Source of the DNA: Alphaproteobacteria bacterium
GTDB lineage: Bacteria; Pseudomonadota; Alphaproteobacteria; Sphingomonadales; Sphingomonadaceae
Direction of reading: 5' to 3'
Assembly (NCBI GenBank): GCA_028293055.1
Contig: JAQGLD010000295.1
Span: 1-9,023 of the forward strand
Length of the DNA: 9,023 bases
Both the position numbers and the translations under genes were made by a program. Position 1 is the stretch's first letter. Each line of letters opens with the position of its first letter. Under the pieces are notes generated by a model that saw nothing but the letters and a program-made list of their open reading frames with translations, was not told the DNA's origin and ran no database searches. This document shows, piece by piece, positions 1-7,052 of this stretch.

Positions 1-1
1 C

Positions 2-727
2 CCGGTCGAGATGCCCATCGCGATCAGCTTCTGCGGCATCGGCTATGCGGTGATGATGGCCACGCCCGCCGATCTCGAGGATTTCGCGATCGGCTTCGCG
101 CGGAGCGAGCGGCTGATCGAAAACCCGAACGAAATATTGGAAGTGGATGTCCGTCAGGGTGATTCCGGGATTCTCCTCGGCATCGAGCTCGCGCCCGAGC
201 GAAGAGATCGCGTGTTCGAGCGGGTCCGTCATCGAGTCGGCGAATCGAGCTGCGGGCTATGCGGGATCGAGAATCTGGAACAGGCCCTGCGGCCATTGCC
301 GGTCGCAAGAGCGCCGCTGGCGATCGCAGCGGCGGCTCTGTTCAGGGCGCTTCGCGAGATCGGTGCCGAGCAGCCGCTCAACCGGGAGACCGGCGCGGTC
401 CACGCCGCCGCGCTGTGCGACCCCGAGGGCGCGATCCTCGCCGCGCGCGAGGATGTCGGCCGCCACAATGCGTTCGACAAGCTGATCGGCCATTGCCTCG
501 CGATGCGCCACGACATGCGCGCCGGCTTCGTCCTGCTCACCGCGCGCGGCTCCTACGAGCTGGTCGAGAAGGCCGCGCTCGCCGGTGTGTCGCTCCTGGT
601 CACCGTATCGGCTCCGACCAGCCTGGCGATCCAGCGGGCGGTGGAAGCAAGGCTGACGATGATCGCGCTGGCGCGGCAGGATGCGATGTTGGTGGTCAGC
701 GATCCGTACGGGAAGTTCGGAGGCTGA
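2..727 (+). CDS. fdhD: Formate dehydrogenase accessory sulfurtransferase FdhD (5' end cut by window edge)
   Basis: FdhD passes sulfur from a cysteine desulfurase to the bis-MGD molybdenum cofactor, which formate dehydrogenase needs for activity; it acts in the cytoplasm. The frame is already open at base 2 and the match to the family runs from the first codons, so the true start lies outside the window; the ATG at 11 is internal. Seen counting from that ATG: the MMATPADLEDFAIGF block (residues 15-29), the CGLC pair with cysteines 81 and 84 that forms the sulfur-relay motif, the ETGAVHAAAL segment (about 126-135), the EDVGRHNAFDKLIG block (about 146-159) and a C-terminal SAPTSLAI segment (about 202-209). 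The stop is TGA at 725-727. In Rhodobacter-type loci this gene (fdsC) lies between fdsA and fdsD; here it converges on fdsD from the other strand. Confidence 0.95.
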   Translation, partial: PVEMPIAISFCGIGYAVMMATPADLEDFAIGFARSERLIENPNEILEVDVRQGDSGILLGIELAPERRDRVFERVRHRVGESSCGLCGIENLEQALRPLPVARAPLAIAAAALFRALREIGAEQPLNRETGAVHAAALCDPEGAILAAREDVGRHNAFDKLIGHCLAMRHDMRAGFVLLTARGSYELVEKAALAGVSLLVTVSAPTSLAIQRAVEARLTMIALARQDAMLVVSDPYGKFGG

Positions 728-762
728 ATTCCTCCTCTGGTGCCAAGCGCCAGTGGAGGAAT
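728..762. terminator. Hairpin filling the fdhD/fdsD convergent gap, probable bidirectional terminator
   Basis: The 13-nt arm at 728-740 pairs with 750-762, with one T-T mismatch (736/754) and a loop at 741-749. The hairpin starts directly after the fdhD stop and ends three bases before the fdsD stop codon at 766-768, so it occupies nearly the whole gap. Position and symmetry fit a terminator serving both converging transcripts. Neither side has a real U-tract, so termination efficiency is uncertain and it might instead act as an mRNA 3'-end stabiliser. Confidence 0.6.
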
Positions 763-765
763 AGA

Positions 766-1068
766 TTAGCCCGCGTCCGACATCGAATTGCGCCCCTCGT
801 CAGGATCGCCGCCGCGGTTGAACTTCGTCGCCTGGGTGCGCGGCCGGGGCTCGACCGGTTCGCCGAGCTTAGCCACCGCCGCCCGGGCTGTCTCGGCGAG
901 CCCATCGCCGCCGGCGGAGAGATGGGCCAGGATCATCTCGCGCATCCGTGGATCCCAGAAGTGCCAGAGATGGTCCCACGTCGCGTCGACCGCTTCGTGC
1001 GGACGCTGGTTGGCGAATTCGCGAGCGATCTGATTCGCCATATAGACGAGCTTGTCGGTCGTGCTCAT
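766..1068 (-). CDS. fdsD: NAD-dependent formate dehydrogenase delta subunit FdsD
   Basis: A 100-aa protein of the FdsD family, a small subunit found with soluble NAD-dependent Mo formate dehydrogenases and needed for assembly or stability of the active enzyme in R. capsulatus. Recognised from the N-terminal KLVYMANQIAREFANQ block (residues 6-21) and the DHLWHFWDPRMREMILAHL helix (residues 32-50), followed by a GGDGL turn. Residues from about 73 on form a polar, Arg/Asp-rich tail that seems longer than the family core. The start at 1068 is chosen because its ATG overlaps the fdsA stop (ATGA at 1065-1068), homology begins exactly there, and a GAGG lies a few bases upstream. The frame is open further upstream, but that part overlaps fdsA and has no family resemblance. 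It is the last gene of the operon, and its stop abuts the hairpin at 728-762. Confidence 0.9.
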   Translation of the reverse strand: MSTTDKLVYMANQIAREFANQRPHEAVDATWDHLWHFWDPRMREMILAHLSAGGDGLAETARAAVAKLGEPVEPRPRTQATKFNRGGDPDEGRNSMSDAG

Positions 1069-3902
1069 TCGGCCGCCTCGGCGGCGATTCGGCGGCTGCG
1101 GGCGGCCTGCGCCTCGTACGCCTCCTGCCATTGGGTAGGTCCGTTGGACGGGCTCACCTGCACCGCGGTGACCTTGTACTCGGGACAATTGGTCGCCCAG
1201 TCCGAATATTCGGTTGTGACGACGTTGGCCTGGGTCATCGGGTGATGGAAGGTGGTGTAGACCACGCCCGGGGCCACCCGGTCGGTGACCAGGGCGCGCA
1301 AAGTGGTCTCTCCGGCCCGGCTGGCGAGCTTCACCCAGTCGCCCTCCTTGACCCCGCGATTCTCGGCATCGTGGGGGTGGATTTCGAGTCTGTCCTCCTC
1401 GTGCCAGACGGTGTTGGCGGTGCGCCGGGTCTGCGCTCCGACATTATATTGGCTGAGGATCCGGCCGGTGGTGAGGAGCAGGGGATAACGTGGGCCGGTG
1501 CGCTCGTCGGTCGGGACATATTCGGTCAGCACGAACTTGCCCTTGCCGCGGACGAAGCCGTCGCGATGCATGACCGGTGTCCCTTCCGGCGCCTGGGCGT
1601 TGCACGGCCACTGGATCGAGCCGAGCGCGTCCAGCCTGGCGAAGGAGACTCCCGCGAAGGTCGGAGTGACGGCGGCAATCTCGTCCATGATCGCGGCGGG
1701 ATGGTCGTAGCTCCAGCCCAGGCCCATCGCATTGGCGAGCAGCTGAGTGACCTGCCAGTCGGCATGGCCGTTCATCGGTTCGATGACCTTGCGGATCTGC
1801 TGGATTCGGCGCTCGGCGTTGGTGAAGGTGCCGTCCTTCTCCAGGAAGGTCGAGCCCGGCAGGAAGATATGGGCGTAATTGGCAGTCTCGTTGAGAAAGA
1901 GATCGTGGACGACGACACATTCCATCGCCGAGAGGCCGGCGGCGACATGCTTCGTGTTCGGGTCTGACTGGAGGATGTCCTCCCCCTGGATGTAGAGGCC
2001 CTTGAACACGCCGTCGACGGCCGCATCGAGCATGTTCGGAATGCGCAGCCCCGGCTCGCGGTCGAGCGGCGCGCCCCACAATTTCTCGAACATCTCGCGC
2101 GCCGAATCGTCGGAGACATGACGGTAGCCGGACAGCTCGTGCGGGAAGCTGCCCATGTCGCACGAGCCCTGGACATTGTTCTGGCCGCGCAGCGGGTTCA
2201 CGCCGACTCCGTCGCGCCCGATATTGCCGGTCGCCATTGCGAGGTTGGCGATCGCCATCACCGTCGTCGTGCCCTGGCTGTGCTCGGTCACTCCGAGCCC
2301 GTAATAGATCGCGCCATTGCCGCCGGTGGCATAGAGGCGGGCTGCACCGCGGACGTCGGCGGCCGGAACCTTCGTATAGGCCTCGGTCGCTTCCGGCGAA
2401 TGTTCGGGCAGGGCGACGAAATCGGCCCAGTCGCGATATTCGTCGAGATCGCAGCGTTCGCGAACGAATGCCTCGTCGACCAGGCCTTCGGTGACGACGA
2501 CATGCGCCATCGCGGTCAGCAAGGCGACATTGGTTCCGGGGCTGAGCGCGAGATGGTAGCTCGCCTCGATATGGGGTGTACGGACCATGTCGATCCGGCG
2601 CGGATCAATGACGATCAGCTTCGCGCCCTGGCGCAGCCGCCGCTTCATCCGGGAGGCGAAGACTGGATGGCCGTCGGTCGGGTTGGCGCCGATGACGATC
2701 ATCACATCGGCCTGCTCGACCGAGTCGAAATCCTGGGTGCCGGCGGAGGTGCCGAACGTCGTCTTGAGCCCGTAGCCGGTGGGGGAATGGCAGACCCGGG
2801 CGCAGGTATCGACATTGTTGTTGCCGAAGCCGGCGCGGACCAGCTTCTGGACGAGGAAGGTCTCCTCGTTGGTGCAGCGCGACGAGGTGATTCCGCCAAT
2901 CGCGCGCGCGCCATATTCGGCCTGGATGCGGCGAAATTCGGAAGCTGTGTGGGCGATCGCCTCGTCCCAGCTCACCTCGCGCCACGGCTCCTCGATCGTC
3001 GCACGGATCATCGGGCTGAGGATACGTTCGCGATGGCTGGCATAGCCCCAGGCGAAGCGGCCCTTGACGCAACTATGGCCGCGATTGGCCTTGCCGTCCT
3101 TCCAGGGCACCATCCGGACCAGGGCGTCGCCGCGCATCTCGGCCTTGAACGTGCATCCGACCCCGCAATAGGCGCAGGTCGTGACGGCGCTTCGGTCGGG
3201 TATTCCGATCTCGGCTACGGCTTTCTCTTCCAACGCTCCGGTCGGGCAGGCCTGGACGCAGGCGCCGCACGACACGCATTCCGATTTGAGGAAGGGCTCC
3301 TCCTGGCTCGCGGAGACGTGCGAGGCGAAGCCGCGTCCCGAAATGGTCAGCGCGAACGTGCCCTGGACCTCGTCGCAGGCGCGCACGCAGCGCGAGCAGA
3401 CTATGCATTGCGCGGGATCGAAGGCGAAATAGGGATTGGACGCGTCGACCGGAGCGGCGAGGTGGTCGGCGCCGCGATGGTAGGGAATCTTGGTCACACC
3501 GACGGCATCGGCGACCGCCTTGAGCTCGTTGTCTTCGATAGAGGATGCGGCGAGCGCTTCGAGCGGATGGTCGGACAGGTAGAGCTCCATCACGCCCCGC
3601 CGCAATCTCCCCAGCCGCTCGCTTCGGGTGTGGACGACCATCTTGTCGGCGACCGGGGTCGTGCACGAAGCGGGCGTTCCGGAGCGCCCCTCGATCTCGA
3701 CCAGACAGATCCGGCAGGAGCCGAACGCCTTGAGGCTGTCGGTCGCGCAGAGTTTCGGGATGTCGGTTCCGATCAGGCTCGCCGCGCGCAGGATCGAAGT
3801 GCCCACCGGCACCGTCACGGCTTCGCCGTCGATGGTGAGGCTCACCGTCTCCGCGAGCGGGGAGGCGGGAGTGCCGTGATCGGCTTCGCGAACCAGGGTC
3901 AT
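1065..3902 (-). CDS. fdsA: NAD-dependent formate dehydrogenase alpha (catalytic, Mo) subunit FdsA
   Basis: A 945-aa catalytic subunit that oxidises formate to CO2 at a bis-MGD molybdenum centre. Domains in order: a [2Fe-2S] ferredoxin-like domain with C52, C63, C66 and C80 (spacing x10, x2, x13); a segment at 110-128 where the family carries a His-Cys3 [4Fe-4S] site; a 2x[4Fe-4S] ferredoxin domain (C166, C169, C172, C176 and C209, C212, C215, C219); then the molybdopterin oxidoreductase domain with a proximal [4Fe-4S] site (C243, C246, C250, C278), K280, the Mo ligand C371 followed by H372 in VDTCARVCH, and R572 in the NPLRGQNN loop. The Mo ligand codon is TGC, so this is a cysteine and not a selenocysteine enzyme. 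The C-terminal dinucleotide-binding domain starts near 806. Odd: at the His-Cys3 site H112 is kept, but the three expected cysteines are A116, A119 and N125. The start at 3902 overlaps the fdsB stop (ATGA), with GGAG upstream. The frame stays open far beyond this into fdsB, which is incidental. Confidence 0.96.
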   Translation of the reverse strand: MTLVREADHGTPASPLAETVSLTIDGEAVTVPVGTSILRAASLIGTDIPKLCATDSLKAFGSCRICLVEIEGRSGTPASCTTPVADKMVVHTRSERLGRLRRGVMELYLSDHPLEALAASSIEDNELKAVADAVGVTKIPYHRGADHLAAPVDASNPYFAFDPAQCIVCSRCVRACDEVQGTFALTISGRGFASHVSASQEEPFLKSECVSCGACVQACPTGALEEKAVAEIGIPDRSAVTTCAYCGVGCTFKAEMRGDALVRMVPWKDGKANRGHSCVKGRFAWGYASHRERILSPMIRATIEEPWREVSWDEAIAHTASEFRRIQAEYGARAIGGITSSRCTNEETFLVQKLVRAGFGNNNVDTCARVCHSPTGYGLKTTFGTSAGTQDFDSVEQADVMIVIGANPTDGHPVFASRMKRRLRQGAKLIVIDPRRIDMVRTPHIEASYHLALSPGTNVALLTAMAHVVVTEGLVDEAFVRERCDLDEYRDWADFVALPEHSPEATEAYTKVPAADVRGAARLYATGGNGAIYYGLGVTEHSQGTTTVMAIANLAMATGNIGRDGVGVNPLRGQNNVQGSCDMGSFPHELSGYRHVSDDSAREMFEKLWGAPLDREPGLRIPNMLDAAVDGVFKGLYIQGEDILQSDPNTKHVAAGLSAMECVVVHDLFLNETANYAHIFLPGSTFLEKDGTFTNAERRIQQIRKVIEPMNGHADWQVTQLLANAMGLGWSYDHPAAIMDEIAAVTPTFAGVSFARLDALGSIQWPCNAQAPEGTPVMHRDGFVRGKGKFVLTEYVPTDERTGPRYPLLLTTGRILSQYNVGAQTRRTANTVWHEEDRLEIHPHDAENRGVKEGDWVKLASRAGETTLRALVTDRVAPGVVYTTFHHPMTQANVVTTEYSDWATNCPEYKVTAVQVSPSNGPTQWQEAYEAQAARSRRIAAEAAE

Positions 3903-5446
3903 TGCACAGGCTCCGCTCGTCGCGCGGGCGCGAAATCCTCGGGAAAGTATCTCAGCGCCGACATCACCGGATAGGGTGTAAACCCGCCAAGCGCGCAGAG
4001 CGATCCGTACTTCATCGTCTCGCAGAGCGCCTCGAGCAGAGCGAGATCGGCCCCAACACCGTCGCCGGCGACGATCCGGTCGAGCAGTTCGAAGCCGCGG
4101 ACCGACCCGATCCGGCATGGCGTGCATTTGCCGCAGCTCTCGGCGGCGCAGAATTGCATCGCGAAGCGCGCCATCCTCGCCATGTCGACGCTGTCGTCGA
4201 ATACGGTGATTCCAGCATGGCCGATCAGTCCGCCCGCCTCGGTGAACGATTCGTAGTCGAAGGGGAGATGGAACATTGCGGGCGGGAAATAGGCACCGAG
4301 CGGCCCGCCGACCTGGACTGCCCGCACCGGCCGTCCCGACAGGGTCCCGCCCCCTATGTCCTCGACCAGCTCGCCGAGGGTGATCCCGAAGCCGGTCTCG
4401 AACAGGCCGCCATTGCGGATGTTGCCGGCGAGCTGGATCGGCATCGTCCCGCGCGAGCGGCCCATTCCGAAATCGGCATAGGCCGCGGCGCCCTCGGCGA
4501 GGATGAATGGCACCGCGGCGAGGCTGAGCACATTGTTGACCGCCGTCGGCATGCCGAACAGCCCGGAATGGGCCGGCAAGGGCGGCTTGGCCCGCACTTC
4601 GCCGCGCCGGCCCTCGATGCTCTCGAGCAGGCTCGTTTCCTCGCCGCAGACATAGGCGCCGGCTCCGACGCGCACTTCCATGTCGAACGCGTGGCGGGAT
4701 CCGAGCAACGAGGGCCCGAGCAGGTCGTGGAGCCGGGCCGTCTCGATCGCGCGACGCATCGCCCGGATCGCATGCGGATATTCGGAGCGTATGTAGATGT
4801 AGCCGCGGGTCGCTCCGACGGCGAGGCCAGCGATCGCCATGCCTTCGATGATCACGAACGGATCGCCCTCCATCAGCATGCGATCCGCGAAGGTGCCGCT
4901 GTCGCCCTCGTCGGCATTGCAGACGACGAACTTGCGCGCCCCCGGAGTGTCGAGCACCGTCTTCCACTTGATCCCGGTCGGAAATCCGGCGCCTCCGCGG
5001 CCGCGAAGCCCGGAATCCACCACCTGCTGGACAATGCCCGCCGGACCGAGCGCGATTGCCCGCTCGAGCCCGACCAGCCCGCCATGAGCGCGATAGTCGG
5101 CGATCGACTGCGGATCGGTGATTCCGCAGCGGGCGAAGGTGAGGCGGGTCTGGCGCTTGAGGTAGGGCAGGTCCTCCACTCGCCCGACCGCGGAGGAATG
5201 TTGAGCGCCGTCGAGGATCGCGCTTAGCCATGAGGCAATGGCGTCCGGATCGAGCCGGGCATATCCGATGCGCCCCTCCGGAGTGTCGATCTCGAGCAAG
5301 GGCTCCAGCTCGAACAGCCCGCGCGAGCCGGTGCGGACGATCTCGATCTCGATGCCGCAGGCTCGGGCCTGGGCCGCGAGTTCCGCCGCCACTTCGTCGG
5401 CGCCGACGGCGCAGGCCGCGGCATCGCAGGGAAGATAGACTCTCAC
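3899..5446 (-). CDS. fdsB: NAD-dependent formate dehydrogenase beta subunit FdsB (FMN/NAD diaphorase)
   Basis: A 515-aa flavoprotein subunit, homologous to NuoF of complex I with a fused N-terminal thioredoxin-like domain. It takes electrons from FdsA and reduces NAD+. Seen: the thioredoxin-like region (about 1-110); the FMN-binding glycine-rich loop LRGRGGAGFPTGIKW (147-161); CNADEGDSGTF (176-186); the GAGAYVCGEETSL loop (261-273); and the [4Fe-4S] ligands C438, C441 and C444 (ESCGKCTPC) with C484. A GTG start at 5446 is chosen because it overlaps the fdsG stop (GTGA at 5443-5446), has GAGGAAG at a suitable distance upstream, and homology begins there. The frame stays open another 65 codons into fdsG, but that part has no family resemblance. 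The gene overlaps fdsA by 4 nt, consistent with equal subunit stoichiometry. Confidence 0.95.
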   Translation of the reverse strand: MRVYLPCDAAACAVGADEVAAELAAQARACGIEIEIVRTGSRGLFELEPLLEIDTPEGRIGYARLDPDAIASWLSAILDGAQHSSAVGRVEDLPYLKRQTRLTFARCGITDPQSIADYRAHGGLVGLERAIALGPAGIVQQVVDSGLRGRGGAGFPTGIKWKTVLDTPGARKFVVCNADEGDSGTFADRMLMEGDPFVIIEGMAIAGLAVGATRGYIYIRSEYPHAIRAMRRAIETARLHDLLGPSLLGSRHAFDMEVRVGAGAYVCGEETSLLESIEGRRGEVRAKPPLPAHSGLFGMPTAVNNVLSLAAVPFILAEGAAAYADFGMGRSRGTMPIQLAGNIRNGGLFETGFGITLGELVEDIGGGTLSGRPVRAVQVGGPLGAYFPPAMFHLPFDYESFTEAGGLIGHAGITVFDDSVDMARMARFAMQFCAAESCGKCTPCRIGSVRGFELLDRIVAGDGVGADLALLEALCETMKYGSLCALGGFTPYPVMSALRYFPEDFAPARRAEPVQ

Positions 5447-5895
5447 CGTCCGGCTTCCTCGATCAGCCGCCTGGCGCGCGCCTCGTCGATTCGCCCGAAG
5501 ACACGGTCGCCGACCATCGCCGAGGGGCCGCTCGCGCACAGACCGAGGCAGAAGACCGTCTCGACCGCGATCCGCGGATCGCCCTCGAACAAATGGGCGA
5601 TCCGTTCTGCGCCGCGCGCCTGGCAGGCCTCGGCACGGCACAGTTTCACCACGGGGCGATCGGGCGGCTCGCGCTTGAGGTCGTGATAGAAGCTGACGAC
5701 GCCATGCACCTCGGCGCGCGACAGGTTGAGCGCTTCGGCGACGATCGGGATCGCGCCCGCCGGGACATGGCCCAGTTCGGCCTGGATGTCGTTCAGGATC
5801 GGAAGCAGCGCCCCTTCGCGCGCCTCGTGCCGAGCGACGATCGCAGCGACTCCTCGCGCGACCGCCTCGGGTTCCGAACCTTTCTGGACGATCAT
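5443..5895 (-). CDS. fdsG: NAD-dependent formate dehydrogenase gamma subunit FdsG
   Basis: A 150-aa NuoE-like subunit with a thioredoxin-fold [2Fe-2S] domain, the partner of FdsB in the diaphorase module. Seen: an N-terminal helical segment ending in REGALLPILNDIQAELGHVP (26-45), the block VVSFYHDL (66-73), and cluster ligands C86 and C91 (C-x4-C) with C116 and C120 (C-x3-C), the usual NuoE spacing. It is the first gene of the fds operon, and its TGA forms the GTGA overlap with fdsB. The start is not certain. The ATG at 5895 gives a length typical of the family, but its upstream sequence has only a weak AGGC. An in-frame ATG at 5931 would add 12 residues and also lacks a good Shine-Dalgarno. 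The frame remains open upstream only because of high GC. Confidence 0.92.
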   Translation of the reverse strand: MIVQKGSEPEAVARGVAAIVARHEAREGALLPILNDIQAELGHVPAGAIPIVAEALNLSRAEVHGVVSFYHDLKREPPDRPVVKLCRAEACQARGAERIAHLFEGDPRIAVETVFCLGLCASGPSAMVGDRVFGRIDEARARRLIEEAGR

Positions 5896-5982
5896 TTGTG
5901 TGGCTTGCCTGACGTCATTGCGCGCGAGCATAACATGAAATGATGGGATCGGAGCCGCCGCGCGGCCCGCTGGGGGTGCGCA
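5896..5982. promoter_or_regulatory. Divergent intergenic region: presumed promoters for the fds operon and the symporter gene
   Basis: This is the only gap between the divergent fdsG and symporter genes, so it should hold both promoters, or at least the fds one. An AT-richer patch at about 5926-5949 contrasts with a GC-rich block next to the symporter, which includes a perfect 10-bp palindrome (GCCGCGCGGC, 5957-5966). A run GGGGG just before the ATG at 5983 may serve as its ribosome binding site. I could not find a convincing -35/-10 pair or a known operator. If fdsG starts at 5931 the gap shrinks to about 51 bp. Confidence 0.35.
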
Positions 5983-6873
5983 ATGTCGAATTCGCTCGTG
6001 ACGTTCGTCAATCTCGCCTTCGTTCCGGCCGGGCTGGTCGTAATCATGTTCAGCCTCGGGCTCACCCTCAGGCCCGGAGACTTCGTGGTCGTATGGCGCC
6101 AGCGGCGGTTGGTCCTGACCGGGCTGTTCGGCCAGCTGGTGCTGATGCCCTTGCTTGCGCTTGCAGTCGGAATCGCCTTCGCCCTCCCGCCCGAGCTGGC
6201 TTTGGCCGTGTTCATTCTCGGCATCTGCCCGGCCGGGACCACGTCGAACGCCCTGACCTATGTCGGCGGAGGCAATGTCGCGCTCGCGGTGGTGCTGACC
6301 GCGCTCAGCAGCCTGATCACGGTCTTCTCGATCCCCTTGCTGCTGCAATGGGCGCTGCCCCATTTCCTGCCGAGCGGCCACGTTCCGGATGTGCCGGTCC
6401 TCCAGACCATGGCTCAGCTCGGCCGGATCACGTTGCTTCCGATCTCGGTCGGGATGGCGGTACGCGGCGCTCGTCCCGCCTGGGCCGAAAGGCTCGGCCG
6501 CTGGCTGAAGCCGACCTCCCTGATCGTGCTGATCGGAGTCATCGCAGTGTCGCTGCTGCTCAGCTTCGAGATGGTCATGCGCAACTTCGTGCGAGTCGCG
6601 CCCGCATTGTGGTGTCTTAACGCAGCGGCGATGGCATGCGGCCTGCTCCTCGCCCGGCTGGTCCGTGCCGGCTGGCGAGACAGGATGACCCTGGCGATCG
6701 AAGTCGGAGTTCATAATGCGACGATGGCGATCTTCATCACCCTGCAGGTGCTCGGCGACCTGCCGGTGGCCGTCACCCAGAACATCTACGGCGTGGTGAT
6801 GGTAATCAATGCAGGGATATTGATCCGCTGGCTTCGGCGGCGGAGGGAAGGCGAAGGGCTCAATACCGGTTGA
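5983..6873 (+). CDS. Bile acid:sodium symporter (BASS/SBF) family transporter
   Basis: A 296-aa inner-membrane protein, strongly hydrophobic, with about nine or ten likely membrane segments (roughly 9-28, 43-68, 71-88, 97-121, 143-160, 178-195, 205-226, 239-257 and 265-283). Two family signatures are visible: the first crossover motif, CPAGTTSN followed by ALTYVGGGNVALAV (82-104), and the second, EVGVHNATMAI (240-250), which correspond to the sodium- and substrate-binding core of BASS proteins. The length matches bacterial members. The family moves bile acids, pyruvate, pantoate or other organic anions with Na+; the substrate here cannot be told from sequence. It diverges from the formate dehydrogenase operon, so a link to formate or another small organic acid is possible but is inference only. 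A GGGGG run sits a few bases before the ATG. The C-terminus ends in a cytosolic-type Arg-rich stretch. Confidence 0.88.
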   Translation: MSNSLVTFVNLAFVPAGLVVIMFSLGLTLRPGDFVVVWRQRRLVLTGLFGQLVLMPLLALAVGIAFALPPELALAVFILGICPAGTTSNALTYVGGGNVALAVVLTALSSLITVFSIPLLLQWALPHFLPSGHVPDVPVLQTMAQLGRITLLPISVGMAVRGARPAWAERLGRWLKPTSLIVLIGVIAVSLLLSFEMVMRNFVRVAPALWCLNAAAMACGLLLARLVRAGWRDRMTLAIEVGVHNATMAIFITLQVLGDLPVAVTQNIYGVVMVINAGILIRWLRRRREGEGLNTG

Positions 6874-6989
6874 GCAGGTCCGCTATCCTGGTGGCGAGCG
6901 CGCGGACTCTGAAACGACGATCGCGGGCGGCTGCGGTCGAAGCTTCCGCGGCTGTCTCTACGTTCGGAAGGTGTGGAAACAGAGGCGCA

Positions 6990-7052
6990 GGAAAGTGTGA
7001 CAGCGGCCGCTGGCTCACCCAGCCGGATTGCCCGAGGCGCGACTCACTTTCC
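6990..7052. terminator. Weak candidate bidirectional terminator between the symporter and glycosidase-like genes
   Basis: An 8-bp inverted repeat (GGAAAGTG 6990-6997, CACTTTCC 7045-7052) encloses a perfect 12-bp palindrome CAGCGGCCGCTG (7001-7012) and an alternative 5-bp stem (7009-7013 with 7019-7023). The right arm includes the stop codon of the minus-strand gene (7044-7046). The position between convergent genes suits a terminator, but the loop is long and there is no T-run. The rest of the 170-bp gap (6874-6989) shows nothing I can support. Confidence 0.25.

Noticed and set aside
948..1967. Plus-strand open frame of 339 codons opposite fdsD and the fdsA 3' end
   Set aside because: Antisense shadow; no motif and no ribosome binding site.
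2790..2792. Possible selenocysteine codon at the FdsA Mo-ligand position
   Set aside because: The codon on the minus strand is TGC, a plain cysteine, so no recoding is needed.
2118..3974. Plus-strand open frame of 618 codons opposite fdsA
   Set aside because: The encoded sequence is Asp/Gly/Arg/Ala-rich with no recognisable domain, and it lies wholly antisense to the clear FdsA frame. It is an effect of high GC and codon bias.
3902..5227. Plus-strand open frame of 441 codons opposite fdsB
   Set aside because: Antisense to a well-supported FdsB with no family resemblance; the same GC-driven cause.
3903..5231. Long N-terminal extension of the fdsA frame into fdsB, suggesting a fusion protein
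   Set aside because: The extension is Arg-rich with no family resemblance, while homology to FdsA starts at the ATGA overlap at 3902 and FdsB is intact in another frame.
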